From Candidatus Latescibacterota bacterium (GTDB taxonomy: Bacteria; Latescibacterota; UBA2968; UBA8231): a stretch of 12,589 nt of DNA. Made by a program: the position numbers and the translations under genes. The notes beneath the pieces were generated by a model. The model was not told the origin of the DNA and did no database searches. It was given only the letters and a program-made list of their open reading frames with translations. The stretch lies in assembly GCA_021295675.1 (NCBI GenBank), contig JAGWBY010000162.1, positions 1 through 12,589 of the forward strand, written 5' to 3'. This document shows positions 1 through 7,764 of this stretch, one piece after another; position 1 is the stretch's first letter, and each line of letters opens with the position of its first letter.

Positions 1-510
1 CTTGCGCGGCGAAGAGGTCGTTGGCACCAAAGCGCGCGGCCACTTCCTCAAAGGGCTGGCCCTCGCGCAGGTCGCGCCCGACCGCCTCTAGCTCCTCGCG
101 GGTGCGCACCAAAATGCGGCTGAAGAGCCGCTCGCGATCAAACCCCATCTCCGCAAAGGCGCGCTCGACATCTTCGCCTGTGATCTCCACCTGCGGCACA
201 ATGACTTGGGCGCGGTAGCGCTCCACGAGGCGCTGCCGCACCATTTCGCGGAGCTGGTGCTCAACCACCGAGCTGGTATCGATCCCGAGCGCGCGCGCCT
301 CGGCGAACATTGCAAGTGCTCTCGGTCGGCTGCGCGTCCTTCCTTGGGACTGCGCAATCCCGGCGGCAGGCGTTCGACAAAAGCCGCAAACTCCGCCTGC
401 TCAATCTCCACCTCGCCGACCCGAGCGACGATACTCTCGGTCCCATCCTCGCCGCACCCCATCAACAACAGGGCCAGCACACCGCAAAACCTATTCGATA
501 AATAGCGCAT
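1..510 (-). pseudogene. SurA/PpiC-like peptidyl-prolyl isomerase lipoprotein, frameshifted and cut by the window edge
   Basis: Probably a periplasmic foldase/chaperone anchored as a lipoprotein. The start at 510 gives a signal peptide ending in a lipobox (LLMGC, Cys19), then a SurA-N-like segment with the pattern VARVGEVEI and a REHLQ motif near residue 67. In the starting frame the sequence then becomes low-quality Arg/Ser-rich and stops at 88. From about 309 downward another minus frame is clearly coding and stays open to position 1: EARALGID, a helical segment, then a PpiC-type start (LFSRILVRTREELEAV, GQPFEEVAARF). Families of this type usually have about eight residues between REHLQ and the EAR motif, so about 22 nt seem missing at the junction. 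The start overlaps the end of the upstream mutarotase-like gene by 20 nt, suggesting translational coupling. The isomerase domain continues outside the window. The family call is firm; whether the break is real is not. Confidence 0.72.
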
Positions 511-1651
511 CGACTTCCATTTCTAGATCTGCATTCGTGCGTTCAACAGCGCCTGCCGCCGCCTCTATAGCTTTGGTCCGATTGCCCGTAGTGCCGCGCG
601 GGCGCACGACCAGCCGGTCGTCGATCAGTGCCACCTGTTCGGTGCCAGCATAGTCGGACGGGATTTCAAAGAGAAAGGCCGCATAGACCTTGGCGACAGT
701 CTGCCCGGCATCGAGAAATTCAAAGAGCGGGATATCGAAAATTTTTCCCTTGGCCGCTATAGCCGCTGGCGGCAAAGGCAAACTCGTAGTGCCGAATTCG
801 AGTCCCCGGGCCACGGGCTTTCCCTCATCCGAGTTGCGCCAGATGTTGAGCCAGGGGTACTCGGCCGTCTTCCAGATATAGCCGATGAGCAGGCCCTTGC
901 TAGCCGTGCTGGCCGCGACCCAGCCGTAGTCGCCGTCAAAGCTGTAGCCTGCGTTGGTCGGATCGTCGTCGCCGCCCAAGTAGCGCATATCGACCTCGTC
1001 CCCGCTCGCCAGTTTGCGCGCCTCCGGCCAAAACACCGCTGGCTCTTCGGGGTTGGGCATGGGGCTATAGACCATGTAGCCCTTGCGGGCATTAGCGTCA
1101 ACTACCGTGGTCTCGTCGAGAAAGGGCGGGCCAATGGTCGGATGCTGCACCATATTGTACATGCGTCCGAGCGCACCGGTGTTTTCGACCTCTTCGCGCA
1201 CGGTCAGCAAGGCGCGGTCCTTGGCCAGCCGCAGCCAACGCCTCACCTCAAAGCCGGCCAGCGGCAGAGTGGCTGTCATCTCGGCCTCGATAAAGCCGCC
1301 TCTTTCTTCGGGACCGCGCACTACCCGCCACGGCACGGCCGAGGCTTCGCCGTGACCGGGCATGCCGTTTTCGGCCTCGGCCTCCGACACCGAGGCCCAG
1401 CGGTCTAAGCAGAGAAAATGCCCCATTGACTGCGGCCCTTCCCCAGCTCCTTCCCGCCCCCATGAAAGCGGATTGACACCCTGCCCCTGCAAGTGGAAAT
1501 CCGCAATCGAGCCGCCCAGCAAATCGACTACTACTTGGGCCGCCTCGCCGTCGAGCACCAAGGCTGGCCGGCCTTTGACCTCGGTCTCTGCTAGGGCTAC
1601 ATTCGCGCCGTGTAGTGCTGTCATAAACAAAAAGATCCTTATCATCGCCAT
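491..1651 (-). CDS. Secreted galactose-mutarotase-fold (aldose 1-epimerase-like) protein
   Basis: A protein of 386 residues with a signal peptide (MAMIRIFLF to ALA, cleavage near residue 21), so probably periplasmic or exported. After it comes a beta-rich domain resembling carbohydrate-binding mutarotase-like proteins: a GGSIADFHL strand, GVNPLSWG, a GHFLCLDRW motif, GMPGHGEAS, and a later WPWL-type sugar-pocket region (EYPWLNIWRN). No enzymatic activity can be assigned; it may bind or epimerise a sugar. The reading frame extends upstream to 1840, but the ATG at 1651 is preferred: it has a GAGGA ribosome site about nine bases upstream, begins the signal peptide, and avoids overlap with the divergent binding-protein gene. 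It precedes and overlaps the foldase gene by 20 nt, forming a two-gene unit. The frame is intact. The fold call is moderately confident and the substrate is unknown. Confidence 0.7.
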   Translation of the reverse strand: MAMIRIFLFMTALHGANVALAETEVKGRPALVLDGEAAQVVVDLLGGSIADFHLQGQGVNPLSWGREGAGEGPQSMGHFLCLDRWASVSEAEAENGMPGHGEASAVPWRVVRGPEERGGFIEAEMTATLPLAGFEVRRWLRLAKDRALLTVREEVENTGALGRMYNMVQHPTIGPPFLDETTVVDANARKGYMVYSPMPNPEEPAVFWPEARKLASGDEVDMRYLGGDDDPTNAGYSFDGDYGWVAASTASKGLLIGYIWKTAEYPWLNIWRNSDEGKPVARGLEFGTTSLPLPPAAIAAKGKIFDIPLFEFLDAGQTVAKVYAAFLFEIPSDYAGTEQVALIDDRLVVRPRGTTGNRTKAIEAAAGAVERTNADLEMEVDALFIE

Positions 1652-1718
1652 ATAGGTCGTTCCTCTATTATTCGGATGTTGCGCACCCTTTGCAAGCGTC
1701 CACGTGATCGAGACAAGT

Positions 1719-3412
1719 ATGAGCAAATTCCTCCAAAAGACAAAACTCGCCGTCTGGGGCTTACTCGGCGGCCTAGCTCTCGCCGCCTGTAGCTCCGACG
1801 AAGGGGGCATCAAGCACGTCCCCCGCGATCGCACCCTCATCCTCGGCCTGCCGCAGATGCGGGACTACGACTCGTTCAATCCCTTTATCGTCGGCACCCA
1901 ATCCCCGGGTTTCGACTACCTGTTTGAGCCGCTCTACTTCTACAACGCGTACGTAGAAAAAGACCACGTCATACCTTGGATCGCCGAAGGCCACGAGTAC
2001 AACGCAGACTACACCGAAGCGACGATCCACATTCGCAAGGGGGTGACGTGGAGCGATGGGCAGCCTTGGACCGCCCACGATCTTCAAGGCCCACGCCCCG
2101 GAGCTAGCCTTTTCCACCGACATGGACACTTGGGTCGCCGAGGTCGAAGTCCCGGATTCGCTGACGGCGCGGTTCGTGCTCAAAGCGCCCAACCCCCGCT
2201 TTGTGTTCTCCTACTTTACCTACAACTTCGGCAACGGCATCCACATCGTGCCCAAGCACATCTGGGAGGGCGAGGATCCGACCTCGTTCAAAAACCTCGA
2301 CTTGGCCCGTGGCCTGCCGGTCGTTAGCGGCCCCTATCGCCTCGCCCTCTCCGAGCCTCAGCAGCGGCTGTGGGATTTGCGCGAAGACTGGTGGGCCGCC
2401 CAAATCGGCTTTCAGCGCCTGCCTCGGGTCGAGCGCATCATCTACCTGCCCCAAGGCGACGAGAACAAGTGGGTCCAACTCATCCTCGCCAACCAAATGG
2501 ATCAGTGCATCGACTTGCGGCCTTCCAACATCAAAACCCTCCTCGACCAAAACCCCAACGTCACCACGTGGTCGGGCCGCCAACTGCCCTACGGCTACCG
2601 GGACTGGTGGCCACCGGCCCTCGGCTTCAACAACCTAGAGCCACCCTTCGACGACCCGGACATTCGCTGGGCCGTAAACTACGCCATCGACCGCGAACAG
2701 CTCGTGGCCATCGGCTGGCAGGGCGCTGGCGAGTACACCCTGTTGCCATTCCCCCACTTCCCGCCGCTGATGCACTACATCAACCAAGTTCAAGATCTGC
2801 TAGCAAAGTATCCCGTGGGAAAACACGACCTAGCCCAGACCGCAGCCATCATGGAGCGCAAGGGCTGGAGCAAAGATGCGGAAGGTCTGTGGAACAAAAA
2901 TGGCGAGCGCCTGAGAATCCCGGTCGTCGTCTTTCCCTCTCTCTTCCAAGACTTCACGCCCGTGCTCGTCGAGCAACTGCGCCGCGCGGGTTTCGACTCC
3001 TCCTTCCGCATGTTCTCCGACGCCTACACCCGCATGACTCAGGGCACGGCCCGCGCCTTTATCATGGGCAACGGCGGCTCCGTGCGCGACCCGTACTTCA
3101 CCCTCCCAGCCCACCGGCACGGCCACTCCGTCTTTCTGGCGCTGGCGCAACGCGGATTTCGACCGCTTAGTCGATCAGATGGGTCAGACCGCGCCCGACG
3201 ACCCGGCGCTCGTGCCGCTGTTTCGCCAAGCCCTCGAGATCTGGCTGGCCGAATTGCCGGCCATTCCCCTCCTCCAGTGGTTCCACCGCATCCCCCACAA
3301 CCAGACCTACTGGAAAAACTGGCCCTCAGCCGAAAACCCCTACATGAACAGTGCCTATTGGGTGCGTTCGTTCTTGATCGTGCTGTTGGGATTGGAACCG
3401 GCGCAGCTTTGA
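1719..3412 (+). pseudogene. Family 5 (oligopeptide-type) ABC solute-binding lipoprotein, broken by two frameshifts
   Basis: A substrate-binding protein of the SBP_bac_5 family, which delivers peptides or similar solutes to an ABC importer. The ATG at 1719 starts a lipoprotein signal with lipobox LAAC, followed by DRTLILGLPQMRDYDSFNPF and the family motif GVTWSDGQPWTAHD. The coding frame then changes near 2081 and again near 3105. Across the joins the protein reads as one family member: AHAPELAFSTDMDTW, VSGPYRL, DDPDIRWAVNYAIDREQ, DPYFTL, then QPTGTATPSFWRWRN to the stop at 3412. At each join a conserved stretch is missing (about VVFTFE after TAHD, about RLYHSR after DPYFTL), equal to about 20 nt each, which also explains both frame changes. 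The unbroken gene would encode about 577 residues. No permease or ATPase gene is adjacent, so it is an orphan here. A GTG at 1704 is a possible alternative start. Confidence 0.82.
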
Positions 3413-3423
3413 GGTGGAGAAAC

Positions 3424-3515
3424 GTTGAACTACCAAATAGACTGTGAATAAAATGTGCGGGTGGATTATCTAGAAGACGAGGGCTGAAGTCTCTGAGACG
3501 ATCACGACAGCGCTT
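3424..3515 (-). pseudogene. Remnant of a PIN-domain (VapC-like) toxin gene with its middle deleted
   Basis: Both ends of a PIN toxin gene survive here, while the central part of roughly 300 bp is gone. The higher-coordinate part reads VIVSETSALVF then a stop, matching the start VIVLDTSALVFW of the intact toxin at 6242-6622. The first catalytic Asp has become Glu and the Trp codon has become TAG. The lower-coordinate part reads TFYSQSIW then a stop, matching the intact toxin's C-terminus AFYSQAIW. DNA similarity is high on both sides, for example ACCAAATAG and CTGTGAATAAAA in both copies, and it extends a few bases past the stop (GTTGAA). It lies just downstream of the DUF433/DUF5615 pair and cannot make a functional nuclease. 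Confidence 0.8.
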
Positions 3516-3521
3516 CTTTCC

Positions 3522-3887
3522 TCAATCAGTCTCCTCGACTCGCGGGCGAATCCGCACTATTCCCGGCGAAATGACACTGAAAGCAGAAGGCAGTTCGTGG
3601 CCTCGGTTGGAAAACGCAGCCGATACGATCTCCGCCTTCGTTTCTGGAGCCAACCCTGCCAAGCGAAAGAGTACGACGCCAGCGTGGATCTGTCCCATAC
3701 GGAAAACGAGCTCGCCGAAGTCTTTATCCGCCGTAATCAGCAAGGCACTATTCTGGTTGGCTCGGTGCAGCACGGCATTGTCATCAATACTTGGATCCAA
3801 CTCCGCAATGTATAGCACGATGTGCCCATCTCGTCGCAAGCGGTCAACGATGGGTTTATCCACACTTTCGTCCGCCAACAGGTTCAC
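3522..3887 (-). CDS. DUF5615-family PIN-like toxin
   Basis: A 121-residue protein of the DUF5615 family, PIN-like proteins thought to be nuclease toxins paired with DUF433 antitoxins. The N-terminus MNLLADESVD carries the acidic pair at residues 6-7. The segment LLITADKDFGELVF near residues 50-63 carries the second acidic motif. The start is a GTG at 3887 that overlaps the antitoxin stop in a GTGA quartet, the normal coupling for toxin-antitoxin pairs. The stop at 3522 lies just before the decayed PIN remnant. No frameshift is seen. The RNA or other target cannot be told from sequence. Confidence 0.85.
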   Translation of the reverse strand: MNLLADESVDKPIVDRLRRDGHIVLYIAELDPSIDDNAVLHRANQNSALLITADKDFGELVFRMGQIHAGVVLFRLAGLAPETKAEIVSAAFSNRGHELPSAFSVISPGIVRIRPRVEETD

Positions 3888-4120
3888 GTACTCTGCTCAA
3901 CAGTTGGATAAACGACATCAGCACGCAGGGCTCGAGCGGCAAAATCCAAGGCTGCCAGAACGCCTTCCCTAGTCAAGCGGGGATGTGCCTCAAGAATCTG
4001 GTCGATTGTCTCTTCTGCGGAGAGTTTCTCTAGGATCAACTCAACCGTAATGCGCGTTCCCGCGACGACAGGTTTGCCCATCATGACTGCAGGATCAGAT
4101 TGAATAAGTTCAGTATCCAT
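3884..4120 (-). CDS. DUF433-family antitoxin
   Basis: A 78-residue protein with the full DUF433 signature: an N-terminal strand (IQSDPAVMMGKPVVAGTRITVELIL) and a helical part (LSAEETIDQILEAHPRLTREGVLAALDFAARAL) resembling a helix-turn-helix. DUF433 proteins typically pair with DUF5615 toxins, neutralising them and probably repressing their own promoter. The ATG at 4120 has a good ribosome site (AAGGAGATGAAAC) just upstream. The stop overlaps the toxin GTG by four bases. No convincing promoter or operator was found in 4121-4236, so autoregulation is inferred from the family only. Confidence 0.87.
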   Translation of the reverse strand: MDTELIQSDPAVMMGKPVVAGTRITVELILEKLSAEETIDQILEAHPRLTREGVLAALDFAARALRADVVYPTVEQST

Positions 4121-4236
4121 GTTTCATCTCCTTGTCGGATTTGGTCTCATGGCAAACGCTATGCTGTAAGTGCTCCGAATATGTCCTCAATTTCCAATCA
4201 TCCAGCCGAAACCGCAAATTCTCGCTCATAAATTCA

Positions 4237-6183
4237 TTATTTGATGTATAGCAGCGGCTGCCGGTACAGTTGGGAGCCGACGCGCAAACGCGCCCAATAG
4301 ACCCCGGAGGCTACCAGACGCCCCTCGTCGTTGCGGCCATCCCACCCGGCTAGGTAGCGACCTACCCCCCGGCCGCCGGTCAGTTGGCGCACCAATTGGC
4401 CACCGACTCCGTAAATGGCCAAGTCGTAATCCGCCTCGACCGGCAGCATGAAGGAAATTCGCGTGAAGCTGTTGAACGGATTGGGGTAATTGGCCAACAG
4501 AGCGGCCTTATCGGGGGTAGTTTGTTCCACCTCCTCCACAGCCGTCGGGGCCGCGCCGGGCAAATATCGGGCCAGTGCGGCACCGCTGATGATGTGGGCT
4601 TCTCCCGCGTTTTCGCGTCGATTGTCGGGCCCGTCGCCGGCCATGCCGTTGGGGATCGCGTCCACCCGCCCGTCGCCATCCATATCGCCGCTGGCCCCCC
4701 AATAGGCCGAAAAATCGATCGGGTCGGGTGCTTGAATCCACACGACGGGTACTGCGGGGTCGGCCAAGTCGATCTCGTGCGGCAGATCAGGGCTGCCAGC
4801 CAACACCGCGAAACCACCGGCAAAGCGCCGCTTGAGCGGCCCCTCGTCGCCAGGCACGCCGACAAAGAGATCGTCGTACCCGTCGCCGTGAATATCGCCG
4901 GCAGCTAAGGCGTCGCCAGTAATGGCATTGGGGCGGGCACCGTAGATAACAGTAATGTCGGCCGGCGGCGCAGCCATATCCAGCCGCTGTCCACGCCACT
5001 GCGGACCGCCGTACACCACGTACACCTCGCCAGCGTCGGCACGGCTATTGCCCGGACCGTCGGCCCGGTACGCGCCGATGAATAGGTCTTGGATGCCATT
5101 GCCGTCGATATCGGCTAAGACGAATTCCTCACCCAGCCGGTCGGGCGAATCCCCGCCGCCATCGGCACCGTAAATGACGGTCAGATCGGCGGGCGGATCC
5201 CCGGCTAAATCAATGGCCGCACGCCGCTGCGGATCGCCGTACACCACGTACATTTCCCCGGCGTTTTCGCGCTCGTTTTCCGGGCCATCTCCAGCGCCAC
5301 CGGTGCGATGATACGCATTGCGCAAGGTGCCAAAAGCCGCCGCGCCAATGGCGATGTCGTCATACCCGTCGCCGTCAAAGTCGCCAGCGGCCACGGTCGA
5401 ACCAGCGTGGTCTAGGGCATCGATGCCGTAGATGATAGTCAAGGGGTGTTCCGCCGCCGCCAGATCAATAGTAGCACCCGAATCTAGCGGGCCGTAGAGC
5501 ACGTACACCCGTCCCGCCTCAACATCCCCTGCCGCCCCCGAAGCCCGGTCAGCCCCCACCACCGCATCCCGATGGCCATCGGCGTCGAAATCCCCGGCGG
5601 ACATCCACACCCCCAAGCGGTCGTCTCGTTCAGCGCCGATGACGAGGCTCACCCCCTCTGGCCAAGGTCGTTGCGCCAAATCCAAGCGCCGCCCTGCGGC
5701 CCGCAACCGAGCGATGAGTTCGGCCGAGAAAATATAGAGCTTGCCGGCGTCGGCGCGCTCGGGGGCATCGGCGTAAAAAGCGCCCACCAAAAGATCGGCG
5801 CGCCCGTCACCCACGAGGTCGGCCACATGGGTTTTGATACCGAAAAGATCGCGCCGGGCCTCGCCATATAGAGTGACCACATCGCCGGGATCAGCCGCCA
5901 AATCCAGGCCGCCCCCCGAGGGTATGGTGTCGAAGCAAATGGCCACTTCGCCAGCGTTGGAGCGATCATTGGCGGGGCCATCGCCGGCCATGGCCGAAAT
6001 CACCAGATCGTCGCGCCCGTCGCCATCGATATCACCGGCGGTAATAGGCGTGCCGAATTCGGCATCGTTGACGTCGGGGTTGTACACTGTGAACTGGCCC
6101 GTCTGAGCGGTATCGGCCAGATCCCACACGTGGACTATTTGGGCCGAGCACAGGATCGACGACAGAGTGGCCGCGTATTTCAT
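4237..6183 (-). CDS. Secreted FG-GAP/integrin-alpha-like beta-propeller protein with FlgD-like C-terminal tail
   Basis: A 648-residue exported protein. A short N-terminal signal-like segment (MKYAATLSSILCSAQ) is followed by seven FG-GAP repeats, each with a calcium-loop pattern such as DIDGDGRDD, DFDGDGYDD, DIDGNGIQD or DMDGDGRVD and usually an AGEVYVVYG strand. Seven repeats are enough to close an integrin-like propeller. The last 84 residues begin NYPNPFN (residue 565) and contain WDGRNDEGRLVASGVYWARL, the pattern of FlgD-Ig-like tails that serve as type IX secretion sorting signals in Bacteroidota and relatives. The frame continues upstream to 6327, but the ATG at 6183 is preferred for its GGAG seven bases upstream and the signal peptide. 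It lies 58 nt after the PIN toxin stop. Its role (adhesion, matrix or surface display) is inferred. Confidence 0.85.
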   Translation of the reverse strand: MKYAATLSSILCSAQIVHVWDLADTAQTGQFTVYNPDVNDAEFGTPITAGDIDGDGRDDLVISAMAGDGPANDRSNAGEVAICFDTIPSGGGLDLAADPGDVVTLYGEARRDLFGIKTHVADLVGDGRADLLVGAFYADAPERADAGKLYIFSAELIARLRAAGRRLDLAQRPWPEGVSLVIGAERDDRLGVWMSAGDFDADGHRDAVVGADRASGAAGDVEAGRVYVLYGPLDSGATIDLAAAEHPLTIIYGIDALDHAGSTVAAGDFDGDGYDDIAIGAAAFGTLRNAYHRTGGAGDGPENERENAGEMYVVYGDPQRRAAIDLAGDPPADLTVIYGADGGGDSPDRLGEEFVLADIDGNGIQDLFIGAYRADGPGNSRADAGEVYVVYGGPQWRGQRLDMAAPPADITVIYGARPNAITGDALAAGDIHGDGYDDLFVGVPGDEGPLKRRFAGGFAVLAGSPDLPHEIDLADPAVPVVWIQAPDPIDFSAYWGASGDMDGDGRVDAIPNGMAGDGPDNRRENAGEAHIISGAALARYLPGAAPTAVEEVEQTTPDKAALLANYPNPFNSFTRISFMLPVEADYDLAIYGVGGQLVRQLTGGRGVGRYLAGWDGRNDEGRLVASGVYWARLRVGSQLYRQPLLYIK

Positions 6184-6241
6184 GAAAATTCTCCGTGGAA
6201 AACTTGGCGAATTACTGCATCTGCCAAAGTCAAAAGTTGAA

Positions 6242-6622
6242 TTACCAAATAGCCTGTGAATAAAACGCGCGGATAGCGGAATCCGAGGTGACGAGCGGGC
6301 AGGCATGTAGACTGGCCAAAGCGACAATGGTGCGGTCAGCAGGGTCGCGATGATCCCAGTCGAGTTCGAGATTTTTGATCCAAGTCTGGACGTCTACCGG
6401 GAGAATATCGAGGCGATCAATTTGTTCCAGTTTATCGGTGAATTCCTGGATGGAAATCGGTATGGAGAGCTGTCCTTTTTTTACTTTAATGCCAATTTCC
6501 CAGATAGAGATCGAACTAAGAGCAATGCGGTCGGCGTCCGAGATTACTTGTGCTGCGGTTCGAGATAGCCGATCTCGATTTAGCGTCCAGAATACGAGGG
6601 CCGAAGTATCCAAGACGATCAC
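6242..6622 (-). CDS. PIN-domain ribonuclease toxin (VapC-like)
   Basis: A 126-residue PIN nuclease toxin, expected to cleave RNA with bound metal. The acidic residues are in place: Asp5 in VIVLDTSALVFW, Glu42 in SIWEIGIKVKKG, Asp93 and Asp96 in DHRDPADR, and Asp114 in LVTSDSAIR. The preferred start is GTG at 6622: it has GGGGAG seven bases upstream and overlaps the antitoxin stop as GTGA, like the other toxin-antitoxin pair here. An ATG at 6637 is possible but has no ribosome site and adds only MGSAG. The remnant at 3424-3515 is homologous to both ends of this gene. It is transcribed with the Phd-like antitoxin. Confidence 0.88.
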   Translation of the reverse strand: MIVLDTSALVFWTLNRDRLSRTAAQVISDADRIALSSISIWEIGIKVKKGQLSIPISIQEFTDKLEQIDRLDILPVDVQTWIKNLELDWDHRDPADRTIVALASLHACPLVTSDSAIRAFYSQAIW

Positions 6623-6852
6623 GCCAGCGCTCCCCATTCGTCAGTGGTCGGCGTATTGATGTCTTCGCGATAGATAACTTTGCCCTGAATCGCTCCGAAC
6701 ACCTCTTCCACGGTCTTTTTTTTCGCAATCGGCTGAATGCGCAAAACAGGGCGATTGTGATCTGTGACGATCCATTCTTCGCCGGTTTCTTCAATATCGC
6801 GAAAGATGCGAAGCATATTAGCTTTCAATTTACTTTTTGAAATAGAAGGCAT
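6619..6852 (-). CDS. Phd/YefM-family antitoxin
   Basis: A 77-residue antitoxin of the Phd/YefM type: MPSISKSKLKANMLRIFRDIEETGEEWIVTDHNRPVLRI is the DNA-binding and dimerisation half, with the typical small strand-helix-strand plan. The C-terminal half (KKTVEEVFGAIQGKV to EWGALA) would wrap the toxin. The ATG at 6852 follows AGGAGG by four or five bases. The longer frame back to 6909 runs into the operator and promoter and is rejected. It overlaps the PIN toxin by GTGA. A promoter and palindrome lie directly upstream, fitting autorepression by the antitoxin or the antitoxin-toxin complex. Confidence 0.87.
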   Translation of the reverse strand: MPSISKSKLKANMLRIFRDIEETGEEWIVTDHNRPVLRIQPIAKKKTVEEVFGAIQGKVIYREDINTPTTDEWGALA

Positions 6853-6872
6853 TCTTCCTCCTTTTTGATGTA

Positions 6873-6902
6873 TTATGACCACAGTTATGACTATGGTCAT
6901 AA
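6873..6902. promoter_or_regulatory. Operator palindrome of the Phd/PIN module
   Basis: A 30-bp near-perfect palindrome: outer arms TTATGACCA and TGGTCATAA match over nine bases, the inner AGT/ACT also match, and the centre is AT. It lies between the predicted -10 and the ribosome site of the antitoxin gene, where a bound repressor would block transcription. The natural ligand would be the Phd-like antitoxin dimer. Binding is inferred. Confidence 0.75.
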
Positions 6903-6928
6903 AATGCACAAAATCCCTTTGTTGTCAA
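6899..6928 (-). promoter_or_regulatory. Sigma-70-like promoter for the Phd/PIN module
   Basis: On the minus strand a perfect -35 box TTGACA (6928 to 6923) is followed by an 18-bp spacer and a -10-like TTTTAT (6904 to 6899), which overlaps the operator palindrome. The antitoxin start is 47 bases beyond the -10. It lies just past the stop of the membrane-protein gene at 6931, so the module probably has its own promoter. Confidence 0.6.
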
Positions 6929-6930
6929 GG

Positions 6931-7761
6931 TCACAGACTGCGACCGGCCCGAGACCTGCTCACTAACCGACTGACGACAAAGGCGCAGAGCAGGGAACAT
7001 ATCGTCAGCCAGACCAGCCGTTCGATTCCGGCGCGGGGATACTCGACGTAAATGCGGCCCCAACCAGAATCGTCTTTTAGAGGCAGCGCGCGCGGGGAGA
7101 AGAGATGGGCCAAGACGCCGACCTGACGCGCCGGAGCTATACTCCCCGCAAAGCCACCGACGTACAGAGGAAATTCCACGATCTGCCCACAGCCCGTGAG
7201 GCGGAGTACGTGTTTGCCAGACCCCTCCGGTCGGAGACGCCATACCAGACGGTGGAGGACCGGCTCCCGCACCGAGGGACTCAACACACCCGCTCCCTGG
7301 ACCCACTCGAGTTTGCAGTCTATTTGGGCCATATCGTCAGCAGGCCGGGCCGATACCGCGGTCAGCAGCGTTTCAGCGCCGCTCGGGATGGGCACCAAGG
7401 CAAAGCGGTAGTGGGCCTGTATCAACAAGGGAGCGCTCGCCAGCAAAGAAAGAACGACCGGCACCAAAAGAATGCTGCTATAGCGCAAATTGGCCTTGAA
7501 CAACGCTAGTTGCGCCTGCCAGACCAACAAGGGCTCGCGCCGGTAGAGCCAGATCTCGAAAAGGGCGGCCCACAACTCGTCGCGGGCTTGGCGCAAGCGT
7601 TCTCTGCGGACCAGCGCAGCGAATATCAGCGAGACCACTATCCCCAAGACAGCCGCCACACCGAAAATCTCCGCCCACCTCCCCAGCGCTGCCAAGGGTG
7701 CCATACAGGCGTCGAACGCATAGTTGGCCAAGCGGTTGTAGTAGAGAATGAGGGCTTGCAT
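6931..7761 (-). CDS. Three-pass membrane protein of unknown family, in the phosphatase operon
   Basis: A 276-residue membrane protein I do not recognise. Hydrophobic segments lie at about residues 31-51, 95-115 and 247-267. Between the first two is a charged, helix-prone stretch (RRERLRQARDELWAALFEIWLYRREPLLVWQAQLALFKANLR), predicted cytoplasmic by the positive-inside rule. Between the second and third is a beta-rich extracytoplasmic domain of about 130 residues with two cysteines (149 and 191). An outside N-terminus, a membrane helix, a cytoplasmic helical hairpin and a second helix loosely recall the Oxa1/YidC/EMC3 insertase plan, but that is a weak inference without a motif match. The ATG at 7761 has GGAG six bases upstream and starts three bases after the ribbon-helix-helix gene, so it is the last gene of the operon. 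Confidence 0.7.
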   Translation of the reverse strand: MQALILYYNRLANYAFDACMAPLAALGRWAEIFGVAAVLGIVVSLIFAALVRRERLRQARDELWAALFEIWLYRREPLLVWQAQLALFKANLRYSSILLVPVVLSLLASAPLLIQAHYRFALVPIPSGAETLLTAVSARPADDMAQIDCKLEWVQGAGVLSPSVREPVLHRLVWRLRPEGSGKHVLRLTGCGQIVEFPLYVGGFAGSIAPARQVGVLAHLFSPRALPLKDDSGWGRIYVEYPRAGIERLVWLTICSLLCAFVVSRLVSRSRAGRSL

Positions 7762-7764
7762 GTA

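Noticed and set aside
1667..1695. TTGCAA-17-AATAAT promoter for the mutarotase-like gene
   Set aside because: The -10 box abuts the ribosome site, so transcription would begin within it; the fit is probably chance.
1652..1840. Upstream extension of the mutarotase-like protein to 1840
   Set aside because: It overlaps the divergent binding-protein gene, lacks protein-like composition, and hides a good signal peptide and ribosome site at 1651.
3413..3530. A CRISPR or phage attachment-site explanation for the repeated ACCAAATAG sequence
   Set aside because: The two copies are the homologous 3' ends of a PIN gene and its remnant, which fully explains the repeat.
4121..4236. Operator or terminator between the FG-GAP and DUF433 genes
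   Set aside because: No convincing palindrome, promoter pair or hairpin with T-run could be found beyond the ribosome site.
6184..6327. N-terminal extension of the FG-GAP protein
   Set aside because: It reads antisense-like sequence inside the PIN gene and precedes a clear signal peptide and ribosome site at 6183.
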